NCBI GenBank assembly: GCA_012517065.1
Contig: JAAYVR010000004.1
Location: forward strand, 1-45,339
Source of the DNA: Verrucomicrobiota bacterium
GTDB taxonomy: Bacteria; Verrucomicrobiota; Verrucomicrobiia; Limisphaerales; J093
Direction: 5' to 3'
DNA: 45,339 nucleotides
Position numbers and translations under genes: made by a program. The notes under the pieces are model-generated. The model saw only the letters and a list, made by a program, of their open reading frames with translations. It did not search any database and was not told the origin of the DNA. Of the stretch, positions 9,048 through 17,394 are shown piece after piece (the stretch's first letter is position 1; every line of letters starts with the position of its first letter).

Positions 9048-9237
9048 AGGTCCCGTCCATCGAGGCGTAACAGAGCTGGTCGGTTGGGATCACTCACTAG
9101 CTTTGAAACGAGCGGTACGAAAACAATGGGGTCGCGTTCAGCGGGACCGTCCTTGGAGGAGTCAGCGGGCCTCGGCTGGCACACGGTTTCCCGGCCAAGA
9201 CCCGCCGCTTGCTCGCTCGAGCAAAGGTGTCAGATGC

Positions 9238-11169
9238 TCAACGCGCCACGGCTCGGTAGAACCGCCGTCCAGGCGTGCCGGCGTCGGGATCGGTGTAGGC
9301 CAGCGTGCCGGCCATGTTTGTGACGGTAGCGGCGGTTGACCACGTTGCTAAATCCGGCGACACTTGGACCTCAAACGCCTGCCCTTGCCAGCATTGAATC
9401 TGCAACTCGCCCGGCTTCGCCATTCGCAGGCGGGCCGGCTCGGTTATGGTCAGAATCTGTTTCGGCGCCACATTGGCAAGCTCCTGGACGATCCCCGACG
9501 GCCATTCGATGCGGACCAGGTCGATGTTCGTCGCGTCGCCAAACCCGAGGTGGGCGTAGAGTTGGTTGCCGTTCTTACTGTCAGCGCCGGAAATGTCCCG
9601 GCGTTGCCACCGTTCCTGACCGCGATAGGTCGCTTTCACCCGGACCTTCGCCCCAATCGCCATGCGATTCGAGGCCGTCCCCACCAGTTTGATTGTCAGC
9701 CACGCGTTGCTGTTCCCATTGTTCCGGTAGAGGAAGTTCGTGGTGGGCACCTCAGCGACGTTATGGCCGTTGGCGACGAAAAGGTCGAGGAAGCCGTCAT
9801 TGTCGTAGTCCATCCAAATGCACTCCATAGTGCCGCAGACTGCGGGACTCGCCCGCTCGTTGACTGGGCTGCCAGTGGTGACGCGCGTGAAAGTCCCGTC
9901 GCCCTTGTTATGGTATAAGCGACTCGTGCCGAGGTAGTCCGCGACAACTAGGTCCAAGAAGCCGTCGTTGTCGTAGTCGGCCCAGGAACCTCCGTTGCAC
10001 CCGCCTCCGCCAGTGTCAGTCACGACCGGGCCAGTGGTGACGCGGACGAAAGCGCCGTTGCCCAGGTTATGGTAGAGGAGGTTCTGGCCACCCGAGACGG
10101 CGACAAACAGATCAAGGCGTCCGTCGTTGTCGTAGTCACCCCAGGCCCCACTCAGCCCAGAACCTCTCACCACCGCGTTAGTCGTCGTCACACGTTCGAA
10201 CTGGCCGCCCAGATTGTGATGAAGAAGAATGGGATTGGCGATGGCGACGAGATCCGGCCAACCGTCATCATCATAGTCGCCCCAAGCGCAGAATGATCCG
10301 TTAGCGGTTCCGTAGCCAACGATCGATCCCACCTCCGCCTTTGTTACGCTGCGGAACGTGCCATCACGCTTGTTCTGGTAAAGAGTGTCATTCGTCTTCG
10401 CGTAGAAATTCGGCACAAGTAGGTCTAGAAAACCGTCACGATCATAGTCCGCCCAGGCAAGGTGGATCGGGTACTCGGCGCCGGGGGAGGGGGTGGCGGT
10501 GAAGGTCGCGTCGCCATTGTTGCGAAAGAAATCCAGCGGACCGGCAACCTCCCCAAGAGTCGCGACGGCGACGTCAAGCAAGCCGTCGTTGTCGTAATCC
10601 CCCCAGGCCAACGTGGTCCAACCGCCGGCAGATTGGACGAAGGGCACATTCGTGATGCTGGTGAAAGTGCCGTCGCCGTTGTTGTGATAGAACCCATTCA
10701 CGCCCAGCCAGCACCGCCTTACCAGCAAGTCGATATAGCCGTCGTTGTCGTAGTCGCCCCATGAGCCAACACCACTTCTTCCCGTGTCGGTCACCACCGG
10801 GCCGGTGGTGATTTTGGTGAACGTGGGGTCAACGTTGAACTGGACCGCGGCACTGTTGGTCGTAGCGCTGGTGGCGTCGGTGACAATGGCCACGTAAGCG
10901 CCTGCGTCGGCGAGGCTGACGTTGGTAATGCTGAGGATCTGGGTGGCGGCGCTGAGGTTGACGTTGGTGTCGATCAAGTGGCCATTCGCCTGCCACTGCC
11001 AGGTATATGGCAAGGTTCCGCCGGTGGCGTTGGCAGTGAACTTGGCACCGCCGCCTGGGCTGGCCGATTGGTAAGTCGGCGAGACCGTGACGCGAAGTTG
11101 GCCGTTGACCGTGAAGACGGCCGCCGAGACGCTACTGAGCAGCAGGGTGAGGAGTCTGATGGATTTCAT
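9238..11169 (-). CDS. Secreted FG-GAP repeat protein with Ig-like and ASPIC/UnbV domains
   Basis: I place the start at ATG 11169 (MKSIRLLTLLLSSV), which gives a Sec signal peptide; the open frame extends 24 codons further up to 11241. After an immunoglobulin-like domain (about residues 30-115 of the mature form) come seven FG-GAP/VCBS blade repeats marked by W(G/A)DYDNDGxxDLxVA. The GDYDNDG loops are calcium-binding in such propellers. The C-terminal region (NAWLTIKLVG ... VRIEWPSGIVQEL) is an ASPIC/UnbV domain, as in CRTAC1-like proteins. It should be exported and bind calcium; partners are unknown. The coding DNA shows near-identical segments (for example CCGTCGTTGTCGTAGTC on the plus strand) at each repeat. 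Confidence 0.85.
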   Translation of the reverse strand: MKSIRLLTLLLSSVSAAVFTVNGQLRVTVSPTYQSASPGGGAKFTANATGGTLPYTWQWQANGHLIDTNVNLSAATQILSITNVSLADAGAYVAIVTDATSATTNSAAVQFNVDPTFTKITTGPVVTDTGRSGVGSWGDYDNDGYIDLLVRRCWLGVNGFYHNNGDGTFTSITNVPFVQSAGGWTTLAWGDYDNDGLLDVAVATLGEVAGPLDFFRNNGDATFTATPSPGAEYPIHLAWADYDRDGFLDLLVPNFYAKTNDTLYQNKRDGTFRSVTKAEVGSIVGYGTANGSFCAWGDYDDDGWPDLVAIANPILLHHNLGGQFERVTTTNAVVRGSGLSGAWGDYDNDGRLDLFVAVSGGQNLLYHNLGNGAFVRVTTGPVVTDTGGGGCNGGSWADYDNDGFLDLVVADYLGTSRLYHNKGDGTFTRVTTGSPVNERASPAVCGTMECIWMDYDNDGFLDLFVANGHNVAEVPTTNFLYRNNGNSNAWLTIKLVGTASNRMAIGAKVRVKATYRGQERWQRRDISGADSKNGNQLYAHLGFGDATNIDLVRIEWPSGIVQELANVAPKQILTITEPARLRMAKPGELQIQCWQGQAFEVQVSPDLATWSTAATVTNMAGTLAYTDPDAGTPGRRFYRAVAR

Positions 11170-11721
11170 AACGGTTTTCCGAGTAATGGGATCGCCTGTT
11201 TCAGACGGGCCGCGTGTTTTGGTTTCTGTGTTCGTTGGCATCGGTTCATGATTCGAACTTCACCCATCAGTGCGCCGTTTTGCGGTCAAAACGCTCACTG
11301 AAGTTGAAGATTGTTGGTGGCTATCCCGGGGCGCGTTGGCGTCCAGACGCGCATCCATGGAATGGATGAATGTGAACAGACTCGGCGTTCCTCTGCCGCA
11401 AACGAAGCCTGGCCGCCAGCAGCACAGTGATTGTCAATCAGATCCGGAATGTTGTTTCGTGTTCCACGGAATCCGTCATCGCCATCCCGGAACAGCATGG
11501 CGCCAGGCGGGCTGGCCACTGCCCCGAGATACACCCGATTGTACTGGTAAATGGAAGGGTGGCGGTAAACCCAGGTCGAGACGTTAGCACTTGTCTTTCT
11601 GGCCAAGATCGCCTCGCTCCCGCCCCACCACCACCAACTCCATCAGCGTGAACGCACGCGGCTGGGAAATGACGTGACGCCGACCAAGGCGGTTGGCTCT
11701 ACGCATACGCGGCTACAGACA
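11170..11721. other. Gene-free stretch between FG-GAP and WD40 genes
   Basis: About 550 bp. Short frames exist on both strands, but none has a recognisable domain or a convincing start. It should hold the 5' leader of the FG-GAP gene and the 3' end region of the WD40 gene. I see no promoter, terminator or repeat that I can defend. Confidence 0.3.
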
Positions 11722-12626
11722 TCAGCCGTCCTCCGGATCCAAGGTCACTCGGAGGCCGGGAACCGGTTGACCGTCCGCGTCCGTTAGCCAGACCGCGCCT
11801 TCCCACGAAGGCCCGAGCTCCACTGCGACCTTCAGCACGAGCACGTTGAGGCCGGCGTCCAACGTCACGCCGGTGACGACATCCGGCTCAGGGACTGGGC
11901 CGCGGTTGGGAGCGTGCCGATGTATTTCGTTCCCATTCAAATAGATTCTGGCCACACTCATGCAGGCCACTTTGAGCAAGAGCCCGGTCTGGGGAGCTTG
12001 CGCGTGGAGGTAGCAAACCGCGTAAGCCACGTTAGTATTATGCGGTGCACCCAGGAGCCTGTGGAAATCGAGCAGCGCATCCGAGAGTTGTACCTCGGTC
12101 CAGACCAGCTTATCTCCACCCACAGTGACGGCTTCACCCGCGCGGGGGTGCAGTCGGGCTTCGCGAGGTATCTGTTCCTGGGTGAGGGCAGCGGCCCCGC
12201 TTCGGGCTACATAAGGGATCGGTGCGAGCACCAGCCACTGCCTAATCGCGCCGATGTCGGGGCCGTGACTTCGGTAGGTGCCTGTTTGGAGCACGGGCGT
12301 TTGCCCGCGGTGCATGGCCACGTGCTGTTCGGTAGCGGCTTGTTCTTCGGCCCGCCAGGCTGCAGCCCTGGTTGCCGTAGCGGCTTCCCACACCCTGACC
12401 GTTGCATCGACGCCACCAGTGACGATCCGTAGGCCATCGGGCGAGAAGGCCACCGCGTTGACGGCATGAGCATGGCCCCTCAGTGCGAGCACTTCCCTCC
12501 CGGTGCCGGTGTCCCACACCTTGGCCGTGGACTCCCCGCTGCTGGTCAGGATCCGCCGGCCGTCTGGGGAAAAGGCCACGGAGTTGATGGCTGCCCTATG
12601 GCCTTTGAGGGTAAGAGCTGTTCCGC
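11722..12626 (-). pseudogene. WD40 protein with PVC-type jelly-roll tail, 5'-truncated
   Basis: The frame has two clear WD40 blades ([20 protein letters not shown], then [20 protein letters not shown]) and the preceding blade's end ([13 protein letters not shown]), readable upstream of the first Met at 12579. The C-terminal 150 residues ([45 protein letters not shown]) match the jelly-roll domain that ends many WD40 proteins and WD40-kinases of Planctomycetes and Verrucomicrobia. A propeller needs about seven blades. The upstream ones are gone, and the frame runs into a palindromic element (12630-12648). The missing head may have carried more blades or a kinase domain. Confidence 0.65.
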
Positions 12627-12629
12627 GTT

Positions 12630-12648
12630 TACGCGGAAATGGGAAAAC
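12630..12648. repeat. Palindromic intergenic element (TTCCGCG type)
   Basis: The sequence TTCCGCGTTTACGCGGAA forms a hairpin of CCGCGT with ACGCGG. The same palindrome occurs at about 34208-34225 and 45200-45217, and CTAAAGG variants occur at about 44914 and 45266. Here it sits exactly where the WD40 gene loses its upstream part. Confidence 0.75.
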
Positions 12649-12744
12649 TATCTGTCACGTCTCGGGCACGCTGAAGACGCGGCGCCCTGCCGCCCCAGAA
12701 ATCGTACGTAAAGCAAAGCAGACGCTCCACACGCGCCGATAATA

Positions 12745-12785
12745 ACGTGCCTGTCCCCATATCGGCATGCGCGGGGTTCCCACAC
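12745..12785 (-). repeat. TGTCCCCAT repeat, inverted partner of the 33.95-kb element
   Basis: The segment around CCTGTCCCCATATCGGCATG is the reverse complement of 33935-33975 with a few mismatches (there CATGCCGACATGGGGACAGA). It is an isolated end of repeat family C, which recurs three times between 33.9 and 35.2 kb. Confidence 0.65.
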
Positions 12786-12902
12786 AGACTTCAGGAGCCA
12801 TGAATCGGATCAAAAGGCAACCTACCGGCCATCCGGCAATGCGGGGGGGAAACCCAAACAACGAGCCTGTCACTTTATTCCTTCTCATGCACATCTCCCC
12901 TT

Positions 12903-13080
12903 CTCCCCGGCCAGCTCAAGATCACCTCCATTCTGCAAGCCGTTGACCAGCGCATCGCGGCGGAGGTGGCAAATGTCCAAACTGCAGAGGCGCTTTTCAA
13001 ATACCCTGCTGCATGAGCTGATGAGCAGAAAAAGGAGAGCAGAGTTCACCACAGAGGTCACATGGCGGACAGCGACATAA
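12903..13080 (+). pseudogene. Type I restriction specificity subunit (HsdS), C-terminal remnant
   Basis: Frame 1 (from 12915) reads LKITSILQAVDQRIAAEV and then QTAEALFK. This is the coiled-coil end of an HsdS subunit, where intact proteins read AEQ-x-KIxxILxxVDxxI. After one extra base near 13002 the second frame reads TLLHELMSRKRR, the normal family ending LLxxLMTGKxRV. So the last about 55 residues survive with a +1 frameshift and no N-terminal target-recognition domains. The following DNA (13045-13120) is a degenerate CACAGAGG/CTCTGTG inverted repeat. It cannot encode a working subunit. Confidence 0.7.
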
Positions 13081-13128
13081 GAAAACTCTGTGCTCTCGGT
13101 GCCTTCTGTGGTCAATTTTGGAGACTCT

Positions 13129-13291
13129 ATGTCCTTTTCCTCCGAACGTCATGTTGTGCAAAAACCCTCTTGTCCACCACACCGTCGAGGTGGGCTGGAT
13201 TCACCTTCCGCCGGAACAAGCACTCGTGGATGGCTTAAAGCGATCACTGAACTGGCCAAACCTTCTTTCTTGTTCGCTACCAAAGAATTAA
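13129..13291 (+). pseudogene. Type I restriction endonuclease (HsdR), N-terminal remnant
   Basis: From ATG 13129 the frame reads MSFSSERHVVQKP. One base further on (shift at 13165-13167, in a run of three C) it continues LVHHTVEVGWIHLPPEQAL, ending at TAA 13289. HsdR subunits commonly start with SERHxVQxPLIxxLxxxGWxYL, so this is the first about 50 residues of an hsdR gene with a +1 frameshift. The nuclease and translocase domains are gone. The order HsdS then HsdR matches a once-complete type I locus. Confidence 0.65.
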
Positions 13292-13343
13292 ATGCTTTGA
13301 CTTGTCAAATCGGGTTTGATTCATTGGATTCGCAAGAAGGCAA

Positions 13344-13499
13344 ATGGAGCGTCCAAAATGCTCCCCTTATGAACCGATAAAGCTGTCATTTATTGACAAT
13401 GTTCACAGTGGGTCGAACTCCGAACTTGGCAATGCTGGAATCTTTGAAACAGAACGTCGAGCGAATGCCGTGGCGCATGGTCACGCCTCGGTTGCATAG
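13344..13499 (+). pseudogene. Unidentified degraded ORF in the defence island
   Basis: From ATG 13344 the frame reads MERPKCSPYEPIKLSFIDNV and ends at TAG 13497-13499. The same frame continues past that stop with protein-like sequence (SLQVHERTEPCTIIEAVRKA) up to about 13670. I do not recognise the family. The residue composition looks like real protein, so this is probably a broken gene with an in-frame stop. Confidence 0.35.
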
Positions 13500-13670
13500 A
13501 CCGAACGTGCCTCTTTCGAAGTTCCCACTGTTTCCCTCCAGGTCCATGAGCGCACCGAGCCGTGCACTATCATCGAGGCCGTGCGCAAGGCGAATGACAA
13601 CAGCAAGCCGGCACAAAGAGATGGATCGGGAGGGGCCTCAGGAGAACAATGGGCGGCGCGGACGAAATCT

Positions 13671-13756
13671 AGGTCAACGGCGACTCGCGCATACCCGGCG
13701 CGCGTTCGTTGGACCCGATCTTCAAAAAGCGCATGTTTGAGAGTGTGGAGGCATAA
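13671..13756 (+). pseudogene. 3' end of a broken gene directly upstream of the DUF262 gene
   Basis: The frame ending at TAA 13754-13756 reads VNGDSRIPGARSLDPIFKKR and then MFESVEA. It is interrupted upstream by TAG at about 13671. It ends three bases before the DUF262 start, the spacing expected inside an operon. The family is not recognised. Confidence 0.35.
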
Positions 13757-13759
13757 AAC

Positions 13760-15520
13760 ATGGCTGACGTGTTATTCAAAAAGGTAGATTACACCCTCAA
13801 GAAACTCATCGAGGACATCCACGTGGGCGAGATTGGTCTGCCCGATATTCAGCGTCCCTTTGTCTGGCCACGGAGCAAAGTGCGCGACTTGTTTGATTCC
13901 ATGTATCGTGGCTTTCCCATTGGTCACCTGCTCTTTTGGGAAAATGGCTGTTCTGATGCGCATCGCACAATCGGGACAGATGGCAAGCAAAAAACGCCTC
14001 GTTTGCTGATTGTGGATGGGCAGCAACGCCTGACCTCGATCTATGCTGTGCTGAAGGGCGTTCCGGTAGTGAATGAAAAATTTCATCCCGAAAATATTCG
14101 CATTGCCTTTCATCCTCTCGAAGAAAAGTTCGAAGTATGGAATTCCGCCATCGAAAAAAATGTAGAATGGATTCCCGACGTGAGCGTATTATGGAAACCG
14201 GAGACCAGCACCTATGCCTTTACCCAGGACTTCTTGAACCGGTTGAAAACGCGACGTTCTTTTTCTCCCGAGGAAGAAAAAAGAATACCGGTAGCCATTG
14301 ATCGTCTGGTCAAGTTGCAGGACTACCCGATTACGGCACTTGAAGTGTCCTACTCGGTGGATGAAGATCATGTGGCGGAAATCTTCGTCCGCATCAATAG
14401 CAAAGGAACACGGCTCAATCAGGCCGACTTTATCCTTACACTGATGTCTGTTTTTTGGGACGAGGGCCGCAAACAATTAGAGGGTTTTTGTCGTCAAGCC
14501 AAGATACCACCCGTAGGCCACACACCTTCTCCGTACAACCACTATTTACTTCCAAACCCCGACCAGTTGCTTCGGGTGAGCGTAGCGCTGGGTTTCCGCC
14601 GGGCACAACTGGAGCATGTTTACTCTTTGCTTCGCGGCAAAGACTTGCAAACCAAGCAGTTTTCGGACGAACAACGGGAAAGGCAATTTGCCGTTCTGAG
14701 ACAGAGTCAAGCGTATGTTCTCGATCTTCAGAATTGGCATGAATTCTTTAAGGTTCTCAAGCGCTCCGGCTATTCCGGTTCCCAGTTTATCTCTTCTCAG
14801 ATGGCGGTGTTGTATGCTTATGCACTGTGGCTCATCGGGAAGCGCGATTTCCACGTTGATACGTATTGTCTGCGCGAGATCATGGCGCGTTGGTTTTTCA
14901 TGACGACCCTCACCGGGCGTTATACTAGCTCTCCCGAAAGCCGCATGGAGCAGGACCTGGCTCTTTTGCGTGACGCACACACAGCGGACGATTTTGTGCG
15001 TGTTTTGGATCAGCAAATCGAAGCGGTTTTCACACGGGACTACTGGGAGTTCACCTTGCCCAACGAATTGGAAACCGCCGCGGCTCGCAACACGGCTCAG
15101 TTTGCTTTCTATGCAGCCCTTTGCCTCTTGGATGCACCTGTGCTCTACTCCAACATGAAAGTATCCGCCTTGTTGGATCCATCAACAAAAGCAAAGAGAG
15201 CCGCCTTGGAGCGCCATCATCTTTTTCCGCGCCGGTATCTCCAAAGAATCAACATTGGCGAGGAGCGCCTCATGAACCAGGTAGCCAATTATGCGTTGGT
15301 GGAGTGGGACGACAATGTCAGGGTGTCTGACCGCCCACCTTCAGAATATGTCCCTGAACTAGAAACACGGTTCTCACCGGAGGCGATTCGTGAAATGTAT
15401 CACCTCCACGCTCTTCCGGAACGCTGGTACGACATGGAGTATCCGCAATTCCTAAAGGAAAGACAAAAGAGAATGGCGGAAGTGATCCGGCAAGGCTTCG
15501 AGAAGATTAGGCGAGAATGA
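13760..15520 (+). CDS. DUF262 (GmrSD-like) protein with HNH-type C-terminus
   Basis: A 586-residue intact protein. The N-terminal DUF262 domain (about 1-230, ParB/Srx-like fold) shows LPDIQRPFVWPRSKVRDL, then LLIVDGQQRLTSIYAVLKG (the nucleotide-binding DGQQR signature) and VAEIFVRINSKGTRL. A helical middle follows. The C-terminus has ERHHLFPRRYLQ (about 482-493) and NQVANYALVEWDDN, the H-H and N pattern of an HNH nuclease (DUF1524-like). This architecture is that of GmrSD type IV restriction enzymes, which cut modified phage DNA; target and nucleotide use here are unknown. No membrane segments. Its stop overlaps the next start (ATGA, 15517-15520). It is the only undamaged gene in the island. 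Confidence 0.85.
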   Translation: MADVLFKKVDYTLKKLIEDIHVGEIGLPDIQRPFVWPRSKVRDLFDSMYRGFPIGHLLFWENGCSDAHRTIGTDGKQKTPRLLIVDGQQRLTSIYAVLKGVPVVNEKFHPENIRIAFHPLEEKFEVWNSAIEKNVEWIPDVSVLWKPETSTYAFTQDFLNRLKTRRSFSPEEEKRIPVAIDRLVKLQDYPITALEVSYSVDEDHVAEIFVRINSKGTRLNQADFILTLMSVFWDEGRKQLEGFCRQAKIPPVGHTPSPYNHYLLPNPDQLLRVSVALGFRRAQLEHVYSLLRGKDLQTKQFSDEQRERQFAVLRQSQAYVLDLQNWHEFFKVLKRSGYSGSQFISSQMAVLYAYALWLIGKRDFHVDTYCLREIMARWFFMTTLTGRYTSSPESRMEQDLALLRDAHTADDFVRVLDQQIEAVFTRDYWEFTLPNELETAAARNTAQFAFYAALCLLDAPVLYSNMKVSALLDPSTKAKRAALERHHLFPRRYLQRINIGEERLMNQVANYALVEWDDNVRVSDRPPSEYVPELETRFSPEAIREMYHLHALPERWYDMEYPQFLKERQKRMAEVIRQGFEKIRRE

Positions 15521-15852
15521 TCATGCCGGACGCCATCCAACAATACGTCAATCTCGAAAACCGCCTGGTCCTGCTCGCCTGGCTCAACAGCCTTTTCGGC
15601 TACCGGAGCAACCGCGCCCTGCTGGAAGACTGCAAGGCGGTTGACGAAGGTTTTGGCCCGGATGAGCGCAACTTTCTTGATCATCACCTGATTGGCCGCG
15701 GCAGTCAGATGAAAATCCCCGCTGAGGACCTGGAACGCTCCGACGGCAACATCCGCCAACACTTGGAGAAGATGAACCGCAGGCGCACGAAGGCATTCGG
15801 TCGGACAACCCGCGGCCCGGTTGAACGTTGCGAGTTGAACGTTGTACGTTGA
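15517..15852 (+). pseudogene. Helicase-like defence protein, N-terminal fragment ending in a repeat
   Basis: The frame starts with ATG overlapping the DUF262 stop and reads MIMPDAIQQYVNLENRLVLL, then AWLNSLFGYRSNRALLEDCK, up to about residue 95 (MNRRR). The opening resembles the leader region of large DEAD/SNF2 helicases in restriction-like islands, from memory only. No helicase motif is reached. The last about 17 residues (GPVERCELNVVR) are translated from repeat element A1, which starts at 15807 and recurs at 44971, so the natural gene ends at the element's edge. An intact relative would run on for hundreds of residues. Confidence 0.5.
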
Positions 15853-15931
15853 AAGTTTTCATGGGTTGATCAGCTCGGTCGTCTTCTTGAGAACGTTCAA
15901 CGTACAACGCTCAACGTGCAACGTTCAGAGG
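15807..15931. repeat. Heptamer hairpin element, copy A1
   Basis: The left arm is CGTTG-type heptamers (GTTGAACGTTGCGAGTTGAA, then CGTTGTACGTTGAAAG). A central 38 bp (including GATCAGCTCGGTCGTCTTCT) follows, then a right arm with the complementary heptamers (GAACGTTCAACGTACAACGC, TCAACGTGCAACGTTCAG). The arms can pair into a long hairpin. The copy at 44971-45095 has the same length and nearly the same centre. The conserved left flank AACCCGCGGCCC belongs to the element, because it recurs at 44971 and 45323. Confidence 0.85.
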
Positions 15932-15979
15932 CATTACTGCTTACCTTCCACAACCCGAGTGCCAAAAACCCGGCCTGTT

Positions 15980-16020
15980 CAAAACCCTTCCGCGTGTTCC
16001 GCGTTTTCCGCGGTTGAAAA
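15980..16020. repeat. CGCGTTTTCCGCGG-type degenerate short repeat
   Basis: CCGCGTGTTCCGCGTTTTCC is a run of imperfect 9-mers. Related runs lie at 34718-34745 (TTCGTGTATTTCGTGTATTT) and, inverted, at 34905-34930. Confidence 0.5.
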
Positions 16021-16073
16021 CTTGAACCTGTACACTCCGAAACTCCAAAACTCCAGCCTCGGAAACTGTGGAT

Positions 16074-16168
16074 GAGCACGGGCTTTCAGCCCTTGCTGTC
16101 ACTGATTTGGACCACCTACCTGGGGCGGTGCCCCAGGCTGGTATAGATCGGGCCTTTGGCCCTATAAT
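16074..16168. repeat. GGGCTTTCAGCCC / GCCCCAGGCTGGTAT repeat, copy B1
   Basis: A chain of small hairpins: GGGCTTTCAGCCC, then CCTGGGGCGGTGCCCCAGG, then CGGGCCTTTGGCCC. The same chain with changes lies at 34405-34495 (copy B2), and its inverted form at 34607-34700. A partial inverted piece follows at 16295-16311 (GCGCCAACGGCGCGG). Confidence 0.8.
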
Positions 16169-16294
16169 CACCGCAATATTTCCCGTGTTCCTGAACAAAT
16201 ATGGCGTGAACTACAACCAAGCCTATGCGTTGGATCTAACATTCCACGCCGACTTCGGATTCAGCCCAGACCGGCGGCACGACCAGCCACCAAA

Positions 16295-16311
16295 GCGCCA
16301 ACGGCGCGGTC
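16295..16311. repeat. Inverted fragment of repeat B abutting the HEAT gene stop
   Basis: GCGCCAACGGCGCGGTC matches the start of the inverted copy at 34607-34623. It ends one base before the stop codon (16312-16314) of the last gene of the secretion operon. Confidence 0.6.
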
Positions 16312-17364
16312 TCATTCTGAAGATTGGCTGTAGGAAGCGCGAATCTGCTGTCGCACAGGTTCGGGCACGGTCTTCAACAGGCGATCAAGCTCATCGAGGC
16401 TGACATGTTGTCGGAGCCATTCTGTTCCGCGTCGTTGAAGCCGAGGGTCGGTATCAGCAGCGACCTTCAACATGAAAACGCCTGTCAGATGGCGCGGAAT
16501 ACTTGACTGCTCGAACACATCGACCATTGCCGATCTCACAGGCAAAGGTTGATCCGGGTAAAGCTCGGCGAGTTTGAAAGGCATTGATGGATTGGCCCCA
16601 GCCACGGAAGTAAAAGCTCTTTTTGCTCTGTCGCGTGTTTTGCTGTCTGGCGACCCGAGCATGACGAACAGCGGTTGCGACGATTCGAGATCGAGCTTGC
16701 GCAGCACCTGGATTGTTGCGGTGATTTCGGTGTCGCTTCCGCTTGTCGCAAGAAGGTCGAGCAAATCCGGCAGCGAAAGGGCGGCCTCACTCCCGTGTTC
16801 GGCGAGAATCGAGAGGATGTGCAATCTTGCGTCCTGCGGCGCGGTCTTGAGCGCCTGAGCAAGGGGCGGCAGGGCGTCTTTTCCAATGCGAGAAAGAGCA
16901 TGGACAGCAGCAAGACGCACCATGGGACTGCGGTCGGCAATGGCATTGATCAGGTCAGGTATGGCCGGTGCTGCGGCGGGGCCAATCAAGCCTAGACCTT
17001 GTGCAGCGCGTTTGCGATGCATGTCGAAGTCGGCCGGCTTGATGAGCAGATGGAGTTGGCGCTGTGCCCAACGCGGGAGCTGAGGGCCGATCTTTCGGTA
17101 TGTTGACAGGAGGAACGAGTCTTTCCGGTTGAGGATGTCTCTGAGTGTTTGGACTGCGTTGCTGCCGGCGAATGTCATGGTCTGTTCTGCGGCGAGGCGG
17201 GCGTTTTTATCTGAGGCGTCGAGGTCTGCAAGCCATTCCGTCAAGGTGCGTCCATTGACTGCGATAGGCGGCTTGCGAAATGCATTCGCGAGCAGGCCAA
17301 TCCCGACAGCAAAACCCAAGCCGGCAAAAAGAAGCAGGAACAACCGGCGTCTTGTGAGTCTCAT
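16312..17364 (-). CDS. Membrane-anchored HEAT-repeat protein
   Basis: A 350-residue protein with an N-terminal signal anchor (RRRLFLLLFAGLGFAVGIGL, residues about 6-25), so it is probably periplasmic or outer-leaflet attached. From about residue 120 it has HEAT/PBS-like helix pairs (AAAPAIPDLINAIADRSPMV, VRLAAVHALSRIGKDALPPL), a scaffold fold for protein binding. It is the last gene of the secretion operon, 30 bp after the response regulator. A start upstream of ATG 17364 is not needed. The role is unknown; in this position it might be an accessory factor for the secretion machine or simply a passenger gene. Confidence 0.7.
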   Translation of the reverse strand: MRLTRRRLFLLLFAGLGFAVGIGLLANAFRKPPIAVNGRTLTEWLADLDASDKNARLAAEQTMTFAGSNAVQTLRDILNRKDSFLLSTYRKIGPQLPRWAQRQLHLLIKPADFDMHRKRAAQGLGLIGPAAAPAIPDLINAIADRSPMVRLAAVHALSRIGKDALPPLAQALKTAPQDARLHILSILAEHGSEAALSLPDLLDLLATSGSDTEITATIQVLRKLDLESSQPLFVMLGSPDSKTRDRAKRAFTSVAGANPSMPFKLAELYPDQPLPVRSAMVDVFEQSSIPRHLTGVFMLKVAADTDPRLQRRGTEWLRQHVSLDELDRLLKTVPEPVRQQIRASYSQSSE

Positions 17365-17394
17365 GCGAAAGTCTGTGTCTCGGGTTGATTTGGA

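Noticed and set aside
12655-12894. 79-residue minus-strand open frame
   Set aside because: Covers the inverted TGTCCCCAT repeat end and has no domain or protein-like pattern.
16068-16403. 111-residue plus-strand open frame
   Set aside because: Translates repeat B1 and the antisense of the HEAT gene's 3' end; the same kind of frame appears at repeat B2 (34356-34553).
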